Source of the DNA: Scybalocola_A sp900557175
Lineage (GTDB): Bacteria > Bacillota > Clostridia > Lachnospirales > Lachnospiraceae
NCBI GenBank assembly: GCA_937890745.1
Contig: CALADH010000054.1
Span: forward strand, 1-47,055
DNA: 47,055 bases
Direction: 5' to 3'
Part shown: in pieces, positions 6,476 through 14,123 of the stretch
How the letters are laid out: each line of letters opens with the position of its first letter
How positions within the stretch are numbered: the first letter of the stretch is position 1
Made by a program: the position numbers and the translations under genes
The notes under the pieces: model-generated
The model's input: the letters and a program-made list of their open reading frames with translations, nothing else
What the model was told of the DNA's origin: nothing
The model's database searches: none

Positions 6476-8053
6476 TTATTTCCGGTTTGCAGGCTCAATG
6501 CTGATGCTCTTGCCCTTGATTTTAGCGTTTTTCATGGCTATGAGCACCTCACGGGCATGTTCCTCCGGCACTTCGACAAATGTATATTTATCATACATAT
6601 CGATTGTGCCGACAAGCTTGCCCGGAATACCGCTCTCGCCGGCAATGGCGCCGAGGATATCGCCCGGTCTTACTTTCTGATTTTTACCGATATTAATGAA
6701 CAGGCGTACCATGCCATCCTTGGCGCCGGTATTGCCAAACTCACCGTAATCCGGCAGCTCTACGCTGTCATTTGTGCCCATCATCATTTTAATCAGCGCC
6801 GCAGCCATGTCCATTGCAGTATAATCCTCGTCGTAAATACGTTCCTCAATCATACGGGAGATGCTGCTTAAATCTTCGTCTTCGATAATCTGTGTAATTT
6901 CATCGAAAATCTTGTTCATCTTTGTATTGGCAACATCGTTTAAGGACGGTACTTTGCGCATCGTTACCTTTGTCTTGCAGTAGCGCATAATATCTTTGAG
7001 CTTATAAACCTCACGGCCGACAACAAATGAAAACGCAAGGCCATTCTTTCCGGCGCGTCCTGTACGTCCGATACGATGTACATAATATTCTTCATCCTGC
7101 GGCAGATCATAGTTAAATACAATATCCACGTTATCAACGTCAATACCTCTTGCGGCCACATCCGTTGCCACGAGAATATCTGTCCGTCCGTTTCTGAAGC
7201 TGTTCATCACGCGGTCGCGCTGCTGCTGCTTCATATCACCGTGAAGTCCCTCTGCAAAATAGCCGCGTCCCTTTAAGGCGCTGACTAATTCATCGACCTG
7301 ACGCTTTGTATTACAGAAAATAATCGATAAATTCGGATTGTAAATATCAATCAGTCTTGAAAGTACTTCCTCCTTGCTCTTTGGCGATACTTCAAAATAA
7401 TACTGCTCGATATTCTGCACTGTCAGTTCTTTACGCACAACCTTAACTGTCTGGGCATCCTTCTGATATTTTCCCGCAATCTCCATAATCGGCTTCGGCA
7501 TTGTCGCAGAAAATAAGACTGTCTGTCTTTCCTCCGGCACTTTCTCAAGAATTGTCTCAATATCCTCTCTGAAACCCATGTTCAGCATCTCGTCGGCCTC
7601 ATCAAGCACAACCATTTTGACCTGATTAAACTTGACCGTCTTGCGGCGCATATGATCCATGACACGCCCCGGCGTACCAATCATAATCTGAACGCCGGAT
7701 TTTAATGAGCGGATCTGTTTTACAATATCCTGACCGCCGTAGATTGGCAGCACTTTAATGCTGTGCATAAACTTTGCAAGCTTTCTGATTTCATCGGCAA
7801 CCTGTATCGCAAGTTCTCTTGTCGGACAAAGAACAATCGCCTGAAGATGCTTATCCTTCGGATCAATGCGCTCTAACATCGGAATACCGAAGGCTGCTGT
7901 CTTTCCTGTACCTGTCTGCGCCTGTCCGATAACATCCACGCCGCTTAATACAACCGGAATCGCCTTCGCCTGAATCGGCGTCGCCTCCTCAAAGCCCATA
8001 TCTGTAACGGCTCTGATAATTTTACTATTAATTTCTAATTCTTCAAACCTCAA
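6476..8053 (-). CDS. deaD: DEAD-box ATP-dependent RNA helicase (DeaD/CshA type)
   Basis: A 525-residue helicase that unwinds structured RNA, acting in ribosome assembly and mRNA turnover. All motifs are present in order: Q motif GFEEATPIQ, motif I AQTGTGKT, Ib TPGR, II DEAD, III SAT, then in the second RecA domain IIFCNTKR, VATDVAARGIDV and motif VI HRIGRTGRAG. Residues about 445-525 form a DbpA-type RNA-binding domain (VRLFINIGKN, then GDILGAIAGE and VEVPEEHA). The start is TTG, supported by AGGAG seven bases upstream and by the usual N-terminus of the family (FEEL). It has its own promoter and terminator and is a single-gene unit. Confidence 0.95.
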   Translation of the reverse strand: MRFEELEINSKIIRAVTDMGFEEATPIQAKAIPVVLSGVDVIGQAQTGTGKTAAFGIPMLERIDPKDKHLQAIVLCPTRELAIQVADEIRKLAKFMHSIKVLPIYGGQDIVKQIRSLKSGVQIMIGTPGRVMDHMRRKTVKFNQVKMVVLDEADEMLNMGFREDIETILEKVPEERQTVLFSATMPKPIMEIAGKYQKDAQTVKVVRKELTVQNIEQYYFEVSPKSKEEVLSRLIDIYNPNLSIIFCNTKRQVDELVSALKGRGYFAEGLHGDMKQQQRDRVMNSFRNGRTDILVATDVAARGIDVDNVDIVFNYDLPQDEEYYVHRIGRTGRAGKNGLAFSFVVGREVYKLKDIMRYCKTKVTMRKVPSLNDVANTKMNKIFDEITQIIEDEDLSSISRMIEERIYDEDYTAMDMAAALIKMMMGTNDSVELPDYGEFGNTGAKDGMVRLFINIGKNQKVRPGDILGAIAGESGIPGKLVGTIDMYDKYTFVEVPEEHAREVLIAMKNAKIKGKSISIEPANRK

Positions 8054-8099
8054 TTTTTTCTCCTATCTATGCGAAATCACTTATTTACAAATACACTTC

Positions 8100-8128
8100 A
8101 GACTATCAGATATCCGCTTAAAAGTCAA
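8100..8128 (-). promoter_or_regulatory. Helicase gene promoter
   Basis: On the minus strand TTGACT and TAGTCT are separated by 17 bases, with TG one base before the -10 (TGATAGTCT, extended type). The leader to the TTG start is about 40 bases. Confidence 0.7.
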
Positions 8129-8142
8129 TCACAATTTTTCGC

Positions 8143-8170
8143 TTGACATTTTTGCCCATTGTGATAGTAT
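8143..8170 (+). promoter_or_regulatory. Promoter of the PAQR gene
   Basis: TTGACA at 8143-8148, then TAGTAT at 8165-8170 after 16 bases. It starts only 15 bases from the helicase -35, so the two genes share a compact divergent promoter region. Confidence 0.5.
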
Positions 8171-8202
8171 ATGTATATATCTTATATAGTTTTTAATACT
8201 AC

Positions 8203-8224
8203 ATGGTAACGCATGCATTGCCAT
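8203..8224 (+). promoter_or_regulatory. 22-base palindrome in the leader of the PAQR gene
   Basis: ATGGTAACGCATGC-ATTGCCAT reads almost the same on both strands (8 of 11 base pairs match, with GCATGC at the centre). It lies in the 5' leader, about 25-30 bases after the -10. It may be an operator or an RNA hairpin; no known motif is recognised. Confidence 0.35.
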
Positions 8225-8282
8225 CATACATATACTAATATAACACAGGTATTTTTATAAAATTTTGACGGAGGTTGATTTC

Positions 8283-9011
8283 ATGAAAGCAGGCACAATT
8301 AAAATAACATCTGTAAATAAGACACCGATTGCTTCACCTTTATCGCAGCGTACACCGGCGAAAAATCACGGTTTTAAAGATCCCGGAAGCGCCATCACAC
8401 ATCTTATCGGCGCGATTTTAGCCGTTCTAGCAGCGCCGCTGCTCCTTGTGAAAACTGCCTTGGGCGGCAGCACCGTACACACCGCAGCAATGGCCGTATT
8501 TATGGGCGGCATGATTTTACTTTACACCGCAAGTACACTCTACCATTCTCTCGATATTAATGAAAAAGTGAATAAGCGACTTAAAAAACTCGACCATATG
8601 ATGATTTCTGTATTAATTGCAGCGTCCTACACACCTGTATGCCTCATTGCCTTGGACGGATCGCTTAGTACCGGGCTTCTTGCCGCTATATGGACGATGG
8701 CTTTGGCCGGCATTATTTTTAAGGCATTTTGGGTGACCTGTCCAAAATGGATTTCTTCTATATTATATATTGTCATGGGATGGCTGTGCATCATCGCACT
8801 TCCCCAGCTTTGGACAAACCTTCCGTTTGCGGGCTTTATGTGGCTTCTTATGGGCGGTCTTATGTATACTGTCGGCGGCGTTATCTACGCTTTAAAGCTG
8901 CCGATTTTTAACAGCCGCCACCAAAGCTTCGGTTCTCACGAAGTCTTCCATCTGTTCGTTATGGTCGGAAGCTTCTGCCACTTCATGCTCATGTATTTAT
9001 ATCTTGCTTAA
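8283..9011 (+). CDS. PAQR/hemolysin III family membrane protein
   Basis: A 242-residue seven-helix membrane protein. The ATG is chosen over the TTG at 8265 because ACGGAGG lies between them, at good spacing for the ATG. Family hallmarks: DPGSAITHLIGA near the first helix, STLYHSL, LDHMMISVLIAASYTPV, and a C-terminal SHEVFHLFVMVGSFCHF. The conserved His and Asp residues are those that bind zinc in PAQR proteins, which suggest a hydrolase-like activity in membrane lipid balance (family knowledge, not shown here). Haemolysis in the name comes from one Bacillus report and should not be read as a toxin. Confidence 0.9.
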   Translation: MKAGTIKITSVNKTPIASPLSQRTPAKNHGFKDPGSAITHLIGAILAVLAAPLLLVKTALGGSTVHTAAMAVFMGGMILLYTASTLYHSLDINEKVNKRLKKLDHMMISVLIAASYTPVCLIALDGSLSTGLLAAIWTMALAGIIFKAFWVTCPKWISSILYIVMGWLCIIALPQLWTNLPFAGFMWLLMGGLMYTVGGVIYALKLPIFNSRHQSFGSHEVFHLFVMVGSFCHFMLMYLYLA

Positions 9012-9042
9012 ATTAGAAACGTGCACCGCAAGGCGCACGCCA

Positions 9043-9081
9043 AAAATCCCGGCTTTGAAACAATTTCAAAACCGGGATTTT
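9043..9081. terminator. Bidirectional terminator between PAQR and C-S lyase genes
   Basis: Arms AAAATCCCGG.TTTGAAA and TTTCAAA.CCGGGATTTT pair with one mismatch around a 3-base loop. Both strands carry T tracts (ATTTT and TTTTTGG). A smaller hairpin, CGTGC/GCACG, lies at 9020-9039. Confidence 0.85.
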
Positions 9082-9110
9082 CCGATACTTCCATAATCAT
9101 TTTCAGTGAA

Positions 9111-10277
9111 TTATTTTTCTTCCACTGCTCTTTTAAGGTTTTCCATCGCTTTTTCTACCGTTACTCTCGGACAGGCAATATTCATTCGTACAAAGCCTTC
9201 ACCTTCTAGCCCAAATTCGTACCCCTGTGTCAGCGCAAGATGTGCTTTATTAATGAGAAAGTTCTCTAACGCCTCTACATTTAGATGAAGTGCCCGCATG
9301 TCCAGCCATAACAAAAATGTACCTTCAGAATCTGTCATTTTAATTTCAGGGATATTATTTTTTAAATATTCTGATACATATGTTTTATTACCATCAACAT
9401 AGGCAATAGCCTCATTTAACCACGGCTCACCTTTTGTATAAGCCGCTTTTAGTGCCTCTGCCCCAAAAATATTATCAAGCCGTGTCTGCGCACTCATCAT
9501 CACATCCTCAAATGCTTTTCGTTTACCTTCATCAGCAATGACAATTGTCGCCATCGCAAGACCGCCCAAATTAAAGCCCTTATTTGTCGCATAACAGCAC
9601 ATACTGTTCTTGGCAAAATCTTCTCCAAGTGATGCAAACGGAATGTGCTTATGTCCCGGCAATATAAAGTCTGAATAAATTTCATCAACAATAACATAGA
9701 CATCATATTTCAGGCATAACCGTCCAAGCTGTTTTAATTCTTCTTTTGTATACACACGCCCGGTTGGATTATTCGGATTTGATAAAATAAGTACTTTGAC
9801 ATCTTGTGAAAGCATTGCCTCTGTCTTTTCAAAATCTATACAATATGTATGCCCTTGATGAATCATTGCTTCTGTCACAAGCGTCCGTCCTGTTTTGGTA
9901 ACCGCATCAAAAAGCGGATCATAATTTGGCATCAGTGTCGCAATCTTATCACCCGGTTTTGTCAAAATCTGAATCATTACCCATACGGCATATATAACAC
10001 CCGGCGGTGAAAACACAAGCCATTCTTTCGGACAGACAAAACCATGCCTTTTATCAAGCCATCCAAGGACAGCATCATAATAATCCTCTTTGCGGACTGT
10101 ATATCCGAAAACCGGATGCTTTGCACGTTCCTGCACTGCCTTGACAATCGGCTCTGCACAGGCAAAATCCATATCTGCAACCCACATCGGAATAACATCC
10201 TCTCGTCCGAAATATTCTGTATTCATATCCCATTTAAAAGAATCTGTACCTTTTCGCTCTATGATTTTATCAAACAT
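9111..10277 (-). CDS. MalY/PatB-type aminotransferase, C-S beta-lyase
   Basis: A 388-residue PLP fold-type I enzyme of the MalY/PatB group, which cleaves cystathionine or other cysteine S-conjugates to a thiol, pyruvate and ammonia. The group signature MWVADMDF is at residues 31-38. SNPNNPTG (166-173), Asp198 in VDEIY for the pyridine nitrogen, and Lys233 in YATNKGFN as the Schiff-base lysine are all present. Length is normal. The start has AAGGAG. It is the third gene of the operon ridA-nhaC-malY. The product of beta-elimination is 2-aminoacrylate, exactly the RidA substrate, so the genes form a functional pair. The natural substrate is not shown by sequence. Confidence 0.85.
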   Translation of the reverse strand: MFDKIIERKGTDSFKWDMNTEYFGREDVIPMWVADMDFACAEPIVKAVQERAKHPVFGYTVRKEDYYDAVLGWLDKRHGFVCPKEWLVFSPPGVIYAVWVMIQILTKPGDKIATLMPNYDPLFDAVTKTGRTLVTEAMIHQGHTYCIDFEKTEAMLSQDVKVLILSNPNNPTGRVYTKEELKQLGRLCLKYDVYVIVDEIYSDFILPGHKHIPFASLGEDFAKNSMCCYATNKGFNLGGLAMATIVIADEGKRKAFEDVMMSAQTRLDNIFGAEALKAAYTKGEPWLNEAIAYVDGNKTYVSEYLKNNIPEIKMTDSEGTFLLWLDMRALHLNVEALENFLINKAHLALTQGYEFGLEGEGFVRMNIACPRVTVEKAMENLKRAVEEK

Positions 10278-10289
10278 AGCGTCTCCTTT

Positions 10290-11711
10290 TTATGCAGCAA
10301 CCGTTGCAATAATAAGCCATATAACAATGGATATCCCTGCGGACAAAAATGCAAACGGCAGCTGAGTTTTTACATGATCTATATGGTCGCAGGCTGCACC
10401 CAGTGAAGATAGCACCGTCGTATCTGAAACAGGCGAACAATGATCGCCAAACAAACCGCCGCTGACAACGGCACCAACTGCAGCGTAAACTAAAATACCG
10501 AGTTCATTTCCCGTAAAGGAATAAGCAATCGGCACTGCAAGAGGAATACAGATTGCAAAAGTTCCCCACGATGAACCTGTAAAAAATGCCATCACCGCAC
10601 CGACAACAAATGTCATTGCAATAAATAATGCCGGCGTCATCCATCCTGCTGTAGCTTCCATAATAAATTCCGAAGCACCCATTGATTTTGTAATTGTATT
10701 GATGCAATAAGCAAGGGCAAGAATGAGTGTTGCAGACATGACACTTTTCATTCCTTTTATAGCCGTATCCATCATGTCTTTAATGCCCGTAAACACATGG
10801 CGTATACTTAACACAATGGCCTGATAAAAAACAGTCACAATAAAGCACTCTAAAATCTTAACGCCGCCCTTTGTAATATAAGTCACAATGGCCATAACAA
10901 CAATAATCAAAATCGGCACAATAAAATCTGTAAAAATATTGGCTTTCACTTTACTGTTTCCTGACGAAAGCTCATCTAACTCCTCGCCGACAAGCGGTAC
11001 CGCACCGTCGCGCAGCACCTTTCCTGTTTCTTTTGCGCGCCGCTCTGCTTTTTTCATAGGCCCGATGTCAGGGAAAATTTCCAAAGCATTTAAAAGCACA
11101 ATCACCAAAAGAATAATGGCATATAGATTAAACGGAATTGCTTTGATGTAAACGCTGACGCCTTCCTCCACAGTTGTTACCGGACCACCAAGATCGGCAA
11201 TAAGTCCTGCGACATAAGCTCCCCACGCCATGAACGGAATAATTGTACACACAGATGCACAAGTAGAATCAAGGATAAAGGCAAGCTTTTCTCTAGGTAT
11301 TTTTTCTTTATCCGTCAAAGGTCTCATAATCACGCCGCGCAGCAGAGGACTCATATAGTCATCCACTGTAAATAAACCGATAAACCATGTGGCTGCCTTA
11401 ATCCCTCTTGGCGATGTCACTTTATCAGCAATAAAATTTGCAAAAGCATCCACAACACCTGCCTTCATGAAAAAGGCAATCATAATACCAATGAAAATCT
11501 GAATGGATAATACCCATATAAAATCTTCATTGCCAAGAGCTTCCTGTGTCAATGCCGACAGACCAAACGCCGGATCCATACCAAGAATAAGAACGCCGGT
11601 AATACATCCGGCAAGTAATGCTAAAATTGCATCCTTTTTCCAAAATGCCAATAGTAATGTTACCGTCAATGGCACCAGTGAAATAATTCCATAATTTGCA
11701 GCTTCAGGCAT
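10290..11711 (-). CDS. nhaC: NhaC-family Na+ antiporter or amino-acid-type transporter
   Basis: A 473-residue membrane protein with about 11-12 helices. NhaC family features include TVDDYMSPLLRGVIMRP, SSWGTFAICIPLAVP and GLFGDHCSPVSDTTVLSS, the last holding the conserved HCSP(V/I)SDTT ion-binding motif. Biochemically known relatives exchange Na+ for H+, and some (for example the MleN branch) also move carboxylic acids. Its placement between ridA and a C-S lyase, 12-22 bases from each, suggests it may import the amino-acid-type substrate of the lyase (inference). The start is backed by GAGGGAGGG. Confidence 0.85.
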   Translation of the reverse strand: MPEAANYGIISLVPLTVTLLLAFWKKDAILALLAGCITGVLILGMDPAFGLSALTQEALGNEDFIWVLSIQIFIGIMIAFFMKAGVVDAFANFIADKVTSPRGIKAATWFIGLFTVDDYMSPLLRGVIMRPLTDKEKIPREKLAFILDSTCASVCTIIPFMAWGAYVAGLIADLGGPVTTVEEGVSVYIKAIPFNLYAIILLVIVLLNALEIFPDIGPMKKAERRAKETGKVLRDGAVPLVGEELDELSSGNSKVKANIFTDFIVPILIIVVMAIVTYITKGGVKILECFIVTVFYQAIVLSIRHVFTGIKDMMDTAIKGMKSVMSATLILALAYCINTITKSMGASEFIMEATAGWMTPALFIAMTFVVGAVMAFFTGSSWGTFAICIPLAVPIAYSFTGNELGILVYAAVGAVVSGGLFGDHCSPVSDTTVLSSLGAACDHIDHVKTQLPFAFLSAGISIVIWLIIATVAA

Positions 11712-11732
11712 AAATATCCCTCCCTCACTTAA

Positions 11733-12119
11733 CTAACTTTTCCTCGTTGCAATAAACTCCATCTCTACAGGCACATTTTTAGGCAGCGCTGCTACCTGAA
11801 CACATGAGCGTGCCGGAAAATTATCCTTGAAATAACCGGCGTAAATCTCATTGACAATATCAAAGCAGCGAATGTCTGTCAAAAAAACGGTCGTCTTGAC
11901 AATATCACTATAATCCAGTCCTGCTGCCTCTAAAACCGCTCCGGCATTCTCCATCACCTGAACCGCCGCTGCCCTGATATCCTCCACAATAACTTCCCCT
12001 GTTACAGGATTCACTGGAATCTGACCGGATGCATATAAAACCTGTCCATCCAGTACCGCCTGAGAATATGGGCCGACCGCTGCCGGTGCATTTTCCGTAT
12101 GAATCACTTGCCTCATCAT
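11733..12119 (-). CDS. ridA: RidA/YjgF/TdcF enamine/imine deaminase
   Basis: A 128-residue RidA family protein, forming a trimer in the cytoplasm, which hydrolyses reactive enamine/imine intermediates of PLP enzymes to keto acids and ammonia. AVGPYSQAV (residues 14-22), YASGQIP, and the C-terminal block ARSCVQVAALPKNVPVEME are all typical; Arg104 and Glu119 are the catalytic positions. It is the first gene of the operon with nhaC and the C-S lyase, from a strong promoter at 12144-12172. Two start codons in a row (ATGATG) follow AAGGGGG; either may be used. Co-location with a 2-aminoacrylate-generating lyase gives a clear role here. Confidence 0.95.
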   Translation of the reverse strand: MMRQVIHTENAPAAVGPYSQAVLDGQVLYASGQIPVNPVTGEVIVEDIRAAAVQVMENAGAVLEAAGLDYSDIVKTTVFLTDIRCFDIVNEIYAGYFKDNFPARSCVQVAALPKNVPVEMEFIATRKS

Positions 12120-12143
12120 CGTTACCCCCTTGCTTTTTTCTTT

Positions 12144-12172
12144 AGTATAGCACTTACCCCTCTTGCAGTCAA
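12144..12172 (-). promoter_or_regulatory. Promoter of ridA-nhaC-malY
   Basis: On the minus strand TTGACT and TATACT with exactly 17 bases between, about 25 bases ahead of the ridA ribosome site. Confidence 0.8.
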
Positions 12173-12216
12173 TAACTTTTTATTAAAATAATAATTTATT
12201 ATTATTTTCTAATAAT

Positions 12217-12246
12217 TTGACATTCCCACAAACAGCATAGTATAAT
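12217..12246 (+). promoter_or_regulatory. Promoter of the YheO-type regulator gene
   Basis: TTGACA at 12217-12222 and TATAAT at 12241-12246, 18 bases apart, back to back with the ridA promoter. Confidence 0.75.
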
Positions 12247-12265
12247 TTATTCAATATCTAACGCA

Positions 12266-12286
12266 GCCTATTGAATGTTTATAGGC
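12266..12286 (+). promoter_or_regulatory. Inverted repeat in the regulator leader
   Basis: GCCTAT and ATAGGC, 9 bases apart, lie between the -10 and the TTG start of the YheO-type gene. It could be an operator for autoregulation or an mRNA hairpin. Confidence 0.35.
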
Positions 12287-12310
12287 AGACAATTTTAAGG
12301 AGATGATTTT

Positions 12311-12958
12311 TTGTCAAAGCTTACGAATTATATTCCGCTTGTGAAGTTTATGGGGCAGGTGTTCGGAAGTGATTTTGAGATTATTCTGCACGATATCAGC
12401 CAGCCCGATACGTCGATTATCGCCATTGAGAATGCCCATATTTCCGGCAGACGCATCGGCGATTCTCTGACAGACCTTGCACGGCAGTTTATCGCAGATA
12501 AGAAGTATCTTGAAACAGATTATATTGTCAATTATGAGGGAAAGTGTGCCGGCGGACACCATCTTGTATCATCCACCTATTTTATTAAGGAAGATGATAC
12601 ACTGATTGGTCTTTTATGTATCAATCACAATACAGATACACTCCTTGAAGCGGAGCGGGCAATCCATGCCTTAAGCGCTGCATTCTGCCTGCCGGGAAAA
12701 GGGCCGTCCGGCTACTCTGAACGGCTTAATGCATCAATTCTTGACATTTCAAGCGACCGCATTTTAAATACATTAAACAGCTTTAATGTCATGCCAAAAC
12801 GCATGTCTGCCGCCGAAAAGATTGAGCTTGTGAAAAAGCTGGACGAACAGGAGATTTTCTCAACAAAAGGTGCCATTGCACAGGTTGCCGATTATCTTCA
12901 GGTGTCCGAGCCGACTATTTACAGATATCTTTCAAAAGTACGAAAAAAACAGCCGTAG
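12311..12958 (+). CDS. YheO-type transcriptional regulator (PAS-like plus HTH)
   Basis: A 215-residue regulator. Residues about 1-120 form the YheO PAS-like sensory domain (the start MSKLTNYIPLVKFMGQVFGSDFEIILHDI is typical in kind), and residues about 160-212 form the C-terminal helix-turn-helix with GAIAQVADYLQVSEPTIYRYL. DauR, which controls D-arginine catabolism in Pseudomonas, belongs to this family, so an amino-acid-derived effector is likely. TTG is the start, with AAGGAG nine bases before it. It is divergent from ridA-nhaC-malY with promoters back to back, so it most likely controls that operon. Confidence 0.85.
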   Translation: MSKLTNYIPLVKFMGQVFGSDFEIILHDISQPDTSIIAIENAHISGRRIGDSLTDLARQFIADKKYLETDYIVNYEGKCAGGHHLVSSTYFIKEDDTLIGLLCINHNTDTLLEAERAIHALSAAFCLPGKGPSGYSERLNASILDISSDRILNTLNSFNVMPKRMSAAEKIELVKKLDEQEIFSTKGAIAQVADYLQVSEPTIYRYLSKVRKKQP

Positions 12959-12973
12959 ACACTTTGCAGCTGT
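12949..12973 (-). terminator. Weak terminator of the ABC/desulfurase operon
   Basis: On the minus strand ACAGC pairs with GCTGT, followed by a run of seven T. It overlaps the 3' end of the regulator gene, which converges from the other side. The stem has only five pairs and a large loop. Confidence 0.45.
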
Positions 12974-12980
12974 CCATATA

Positions 12981-14117
12981 TTATTCACACGCCAGTTCCC
13001 GGACTGCCTTTACGGCAAAGTCGATTTCTTCTTCCGTATTATAGTGTGAAAAGCTGAACCGCACAGCGCCCTGTCCGACAGTACCAAGCGCCTCATGCAT
13101 CAGCGGCGCACAGTGGGCGCCGGCGCGTGTCACAATGCCGTAGGACATATTCAGTTCGTCACTAACTTCCGAAGAATCATAATCACGGATATTTAAGGAC
13201 ACAATCGCGGCATGGTTTGAAGCTTCAAAATCACCGTAAAGCTTTACGCCGGGTATTTTATGAACACCCTCATAAAAACGCCGCATCAATGCAAGCTCTC
13301 TTTCACGGAGTATGTCAAGCCCTGTTTTTTCGATGTAAGCTGCAGCCGCGCCGAGCCCTGCAATACCGTGGCCGTTTAATGTTCCGGCTTCCAGTGCCGT
13401 CGGCATCTTTGACGGATGTTTTTTATTGTATGTCTCAATACCGCTGCCGCCCGATAAAAGCGGACGGATTGTCACACCGGGACGCACATACATGCCGCCT
13501 GTGCCCTGAGGTCCCAAAAGCCCCTTATGTCCGGTAAAGCAAAGCACGTCAATACCCATTTTCTGCACATCGACAGGCCACACGCCCGCCGTCTGGGAAG
13601 CATCTGCGATAAAGAGAAGTCCGTGGCTGTGAGCAATACGGCCGACACGGCCAAGATCAATCATATTTCCGGTCAGGTTCGAAGCGTGCGTACAGACAAT
13701 CGCCTTCGTATCTTCCCGCACGGCTGCCTCAATATCGTCATAATCAATATTGCCCTTTTCATCACAGCCGACAATCGTCAGACTGCCGCCGGCCTCCCTG
13801 CACTCATACAACGGTCTTAACACTGAATTATGCTCAAGCACTGTCGTAATCACATGGCCCTCATGCAAGTTCAGTCCTTTAATGGCTGTATTCAGTGCCT
13901 GTGTGGCATTGAGCGTAAATACAATCTGAGCCGAGCTTTCGGCATGAAACAAACGGGCAAGACATTCTCTCGCTTCATAAATGATTCTCGAAGCATCCAG
14001 CGCCGGACGCGCCGCCCCGCGTCCGGAATTACCCATCACATCAAAGGCGGCAGCCACTGCTTCACGCACACACGCCGGTTTATGAAGCGTCGTCGCCGCA
14101 TTGTCCAAATAAATCAT
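12981..14117 (-). CDS. Cysteine desulfurase-like class V aminotransferase
   Basis: A 378-residue PLP enzyme of the NifS/SufS superfamily, in the group that begins MIYLDNAAT. His143 (CTHASNLTG), Asp172 and Gln175 (ADASQTAG) and Lys198 in TGHKGLLG are the expected cofactor residues, and Cys336 in RAGAHCAP sits where the catalytic cysteine loop is. It should remove sulfur (or selenium) from cysteine as a persulfide. No iscU or sufU partner is nearby; it is the last gene of an ABC transporter operon, 6 bases past the permease stop with AAAGGGG inside that gene. This group is often solitary in Clostridia. The sulfur acceptor is unknown. Confidence 0.85.
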   Translation of the reverse strand: MIYLDNAATTLHKPACVREAVAAAFDVMGNSGRGAARPALDASRIIYEARECLARLFHAESSAQIVFTLNATQALNTAIKGLNLHEGHVITTVLEHNSVLRPLYECREAGGSLTIVGCDEKGNIDYDDIEAAVREDTKAIVCTHASNLTGNMIDLGRVGRIAHSHGLLFIADASQTAGVWPVDVQKMGIDVLCFTGHKGLLGPQGTGGMYVRPGVTIRPLLSGGSGIETYNKKHPSKMPTALEAGTLNGHGIAGLGAAAAYIEKTGLDILRERELALMRRFYEGVHKIPGVKLYGDFEASNHAAIVSLNIRDYDSSEVSDELNMSYGIVTRAGAHCAPLMHEALGTVGQGAVRFSFSHYNTEEEIDFAVKAVRELACE

Positions 14118-14123
14118 CGTTTT

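Noticed and set aside
8265..8282. TTG at 8265 as start of the PAQR gene
   Set aside because: The ribosome site ACGGAGG lies between it and the ATG at 8283, so the ATG fits better.
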